Assembly: GCA_025359565.1 (NCBI GenBank)
Contig: JANYFY010000021.1
Location: forward strand, 56,377-120,376
DNA: 64,000 nt
Source of the DNA: Gammaproteobacteria bacterium
Lineage (GTDB): Bacteria; Pseudomonadota; Gammaproteobacteria; Steroidobacterales; Steroidobacteraceae
Reading direction: 5' to 3'
The position numbers were made by a program, and so were the translations under genes. Under the pieces are notes generated by a model. The model worked only from the letters and a program-made list of their open reading frames with translations. It did not search any database and was not told the DNA's origin. Below are positions 63,954 to 64,000 of this stretch, one piece after another; the first letter of the stretch is position 1; each line of letters begins with the position of its first letter.

Positions 63954-64000
63954 AGGCCCTAACTGGCTATCAAGAACCCTGTTGCATCAAGGATCGCGCT

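Overview
The window looks like a chromosomal segment of a Gram-negative bacterium, probably a gammaproteobacterium related to the Steroidobacterales/Xanthomonadales. This is inferred from TtcA, a TonB-dependent receptor with a carboxypeptidase-type N-terminal extension, a tryptophan-halogenase-like flavoprotein, a DUF6445 protein and numerous Tat signals. It was not tested by phylogeny. No rRNA, tRNA or CRISPR array was seen.

Region 1 (1-24 kb) is a mix of housekeeping and accessory genes. A tightly packed minus-strand run (about 5.9 kb down to 1) encodes an M32 carboxypeptidase, TtcA, a dual-specificity phosphatase/ADP-ribosylglycohydrolase fusion, a zinc metallopeptidase and an ATP-grasp D-Ala-D-Ala-ligase-like enzyme cut by the window edge. 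Then come a TfoX-N protein with a Pro-Lys repeat tail, an Nramp-like transporter, a site-2-type M50 protease, a large PAS/GAF histidine kinase with its receiver protein, a secreted alkaline phosphatase, a DUF1203 protein, a frameshifted truncated hemoglobin and a Fic protein. From 19.1 to 21.6 kb lies a graveyard of broken genes: TonB receptor tail, Tn3 transposase, IS630 transposase and a possible PIN domain, around an unusual Ser/Thr-rich orphan protein.

Region 2 (21.6-61.8 kb) is a large saccharide-utilisation locus. It carries a TonB-dependent receptor, a halogenase-like flavoprotein, a sterol-desaturase-family enzyme, a phytanoyl-CoA-dioxygenase-family enzyme, and several glycoside hydrolases: GH94-like, GH31/36-like, GH2, GH127-like and GH39. 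A GntR-led minus operon encodes PSD1 (DUF1549/DUF1553), DUF1501, a c-type cytochrome and a b-type cytochrome. A divergent plus operon encodes a SIS sugar isomerase, ROK kinase, MFS transporter, HAD phosphatase, cupin, two half-size EamA proteins and a Gfo/Idh/MocA oxidoreductase. Next to it are a DUF1080 (3-keto-disaccharide hydrolase family) protein and a two-subunit GMC dehydrogenase with a cysteine cluster. Together these suggest oxidation of glycosides to 3-keto sugars in the periplasm, cleavage, electron transfer to cytochromes, then uptake and isomerisation. Three promoters in this locus (TonB receptor, GntR/SIS divergent region, ROK kinase) carry TGGT direct repeats spaced exactly or nearly one helical turn (10 bp). 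No described operator known to me matches this arrangement.

Region 3 (61.8-64 kb) is accessory again: a 5'-truncated sugar isomerase/epimerase, an IS30 remnant, a TumE-type toxin/HTH antitoxin pair with tandem palindromes upstream, and a small exported protein gene interrupted by an in-frame stop codon.
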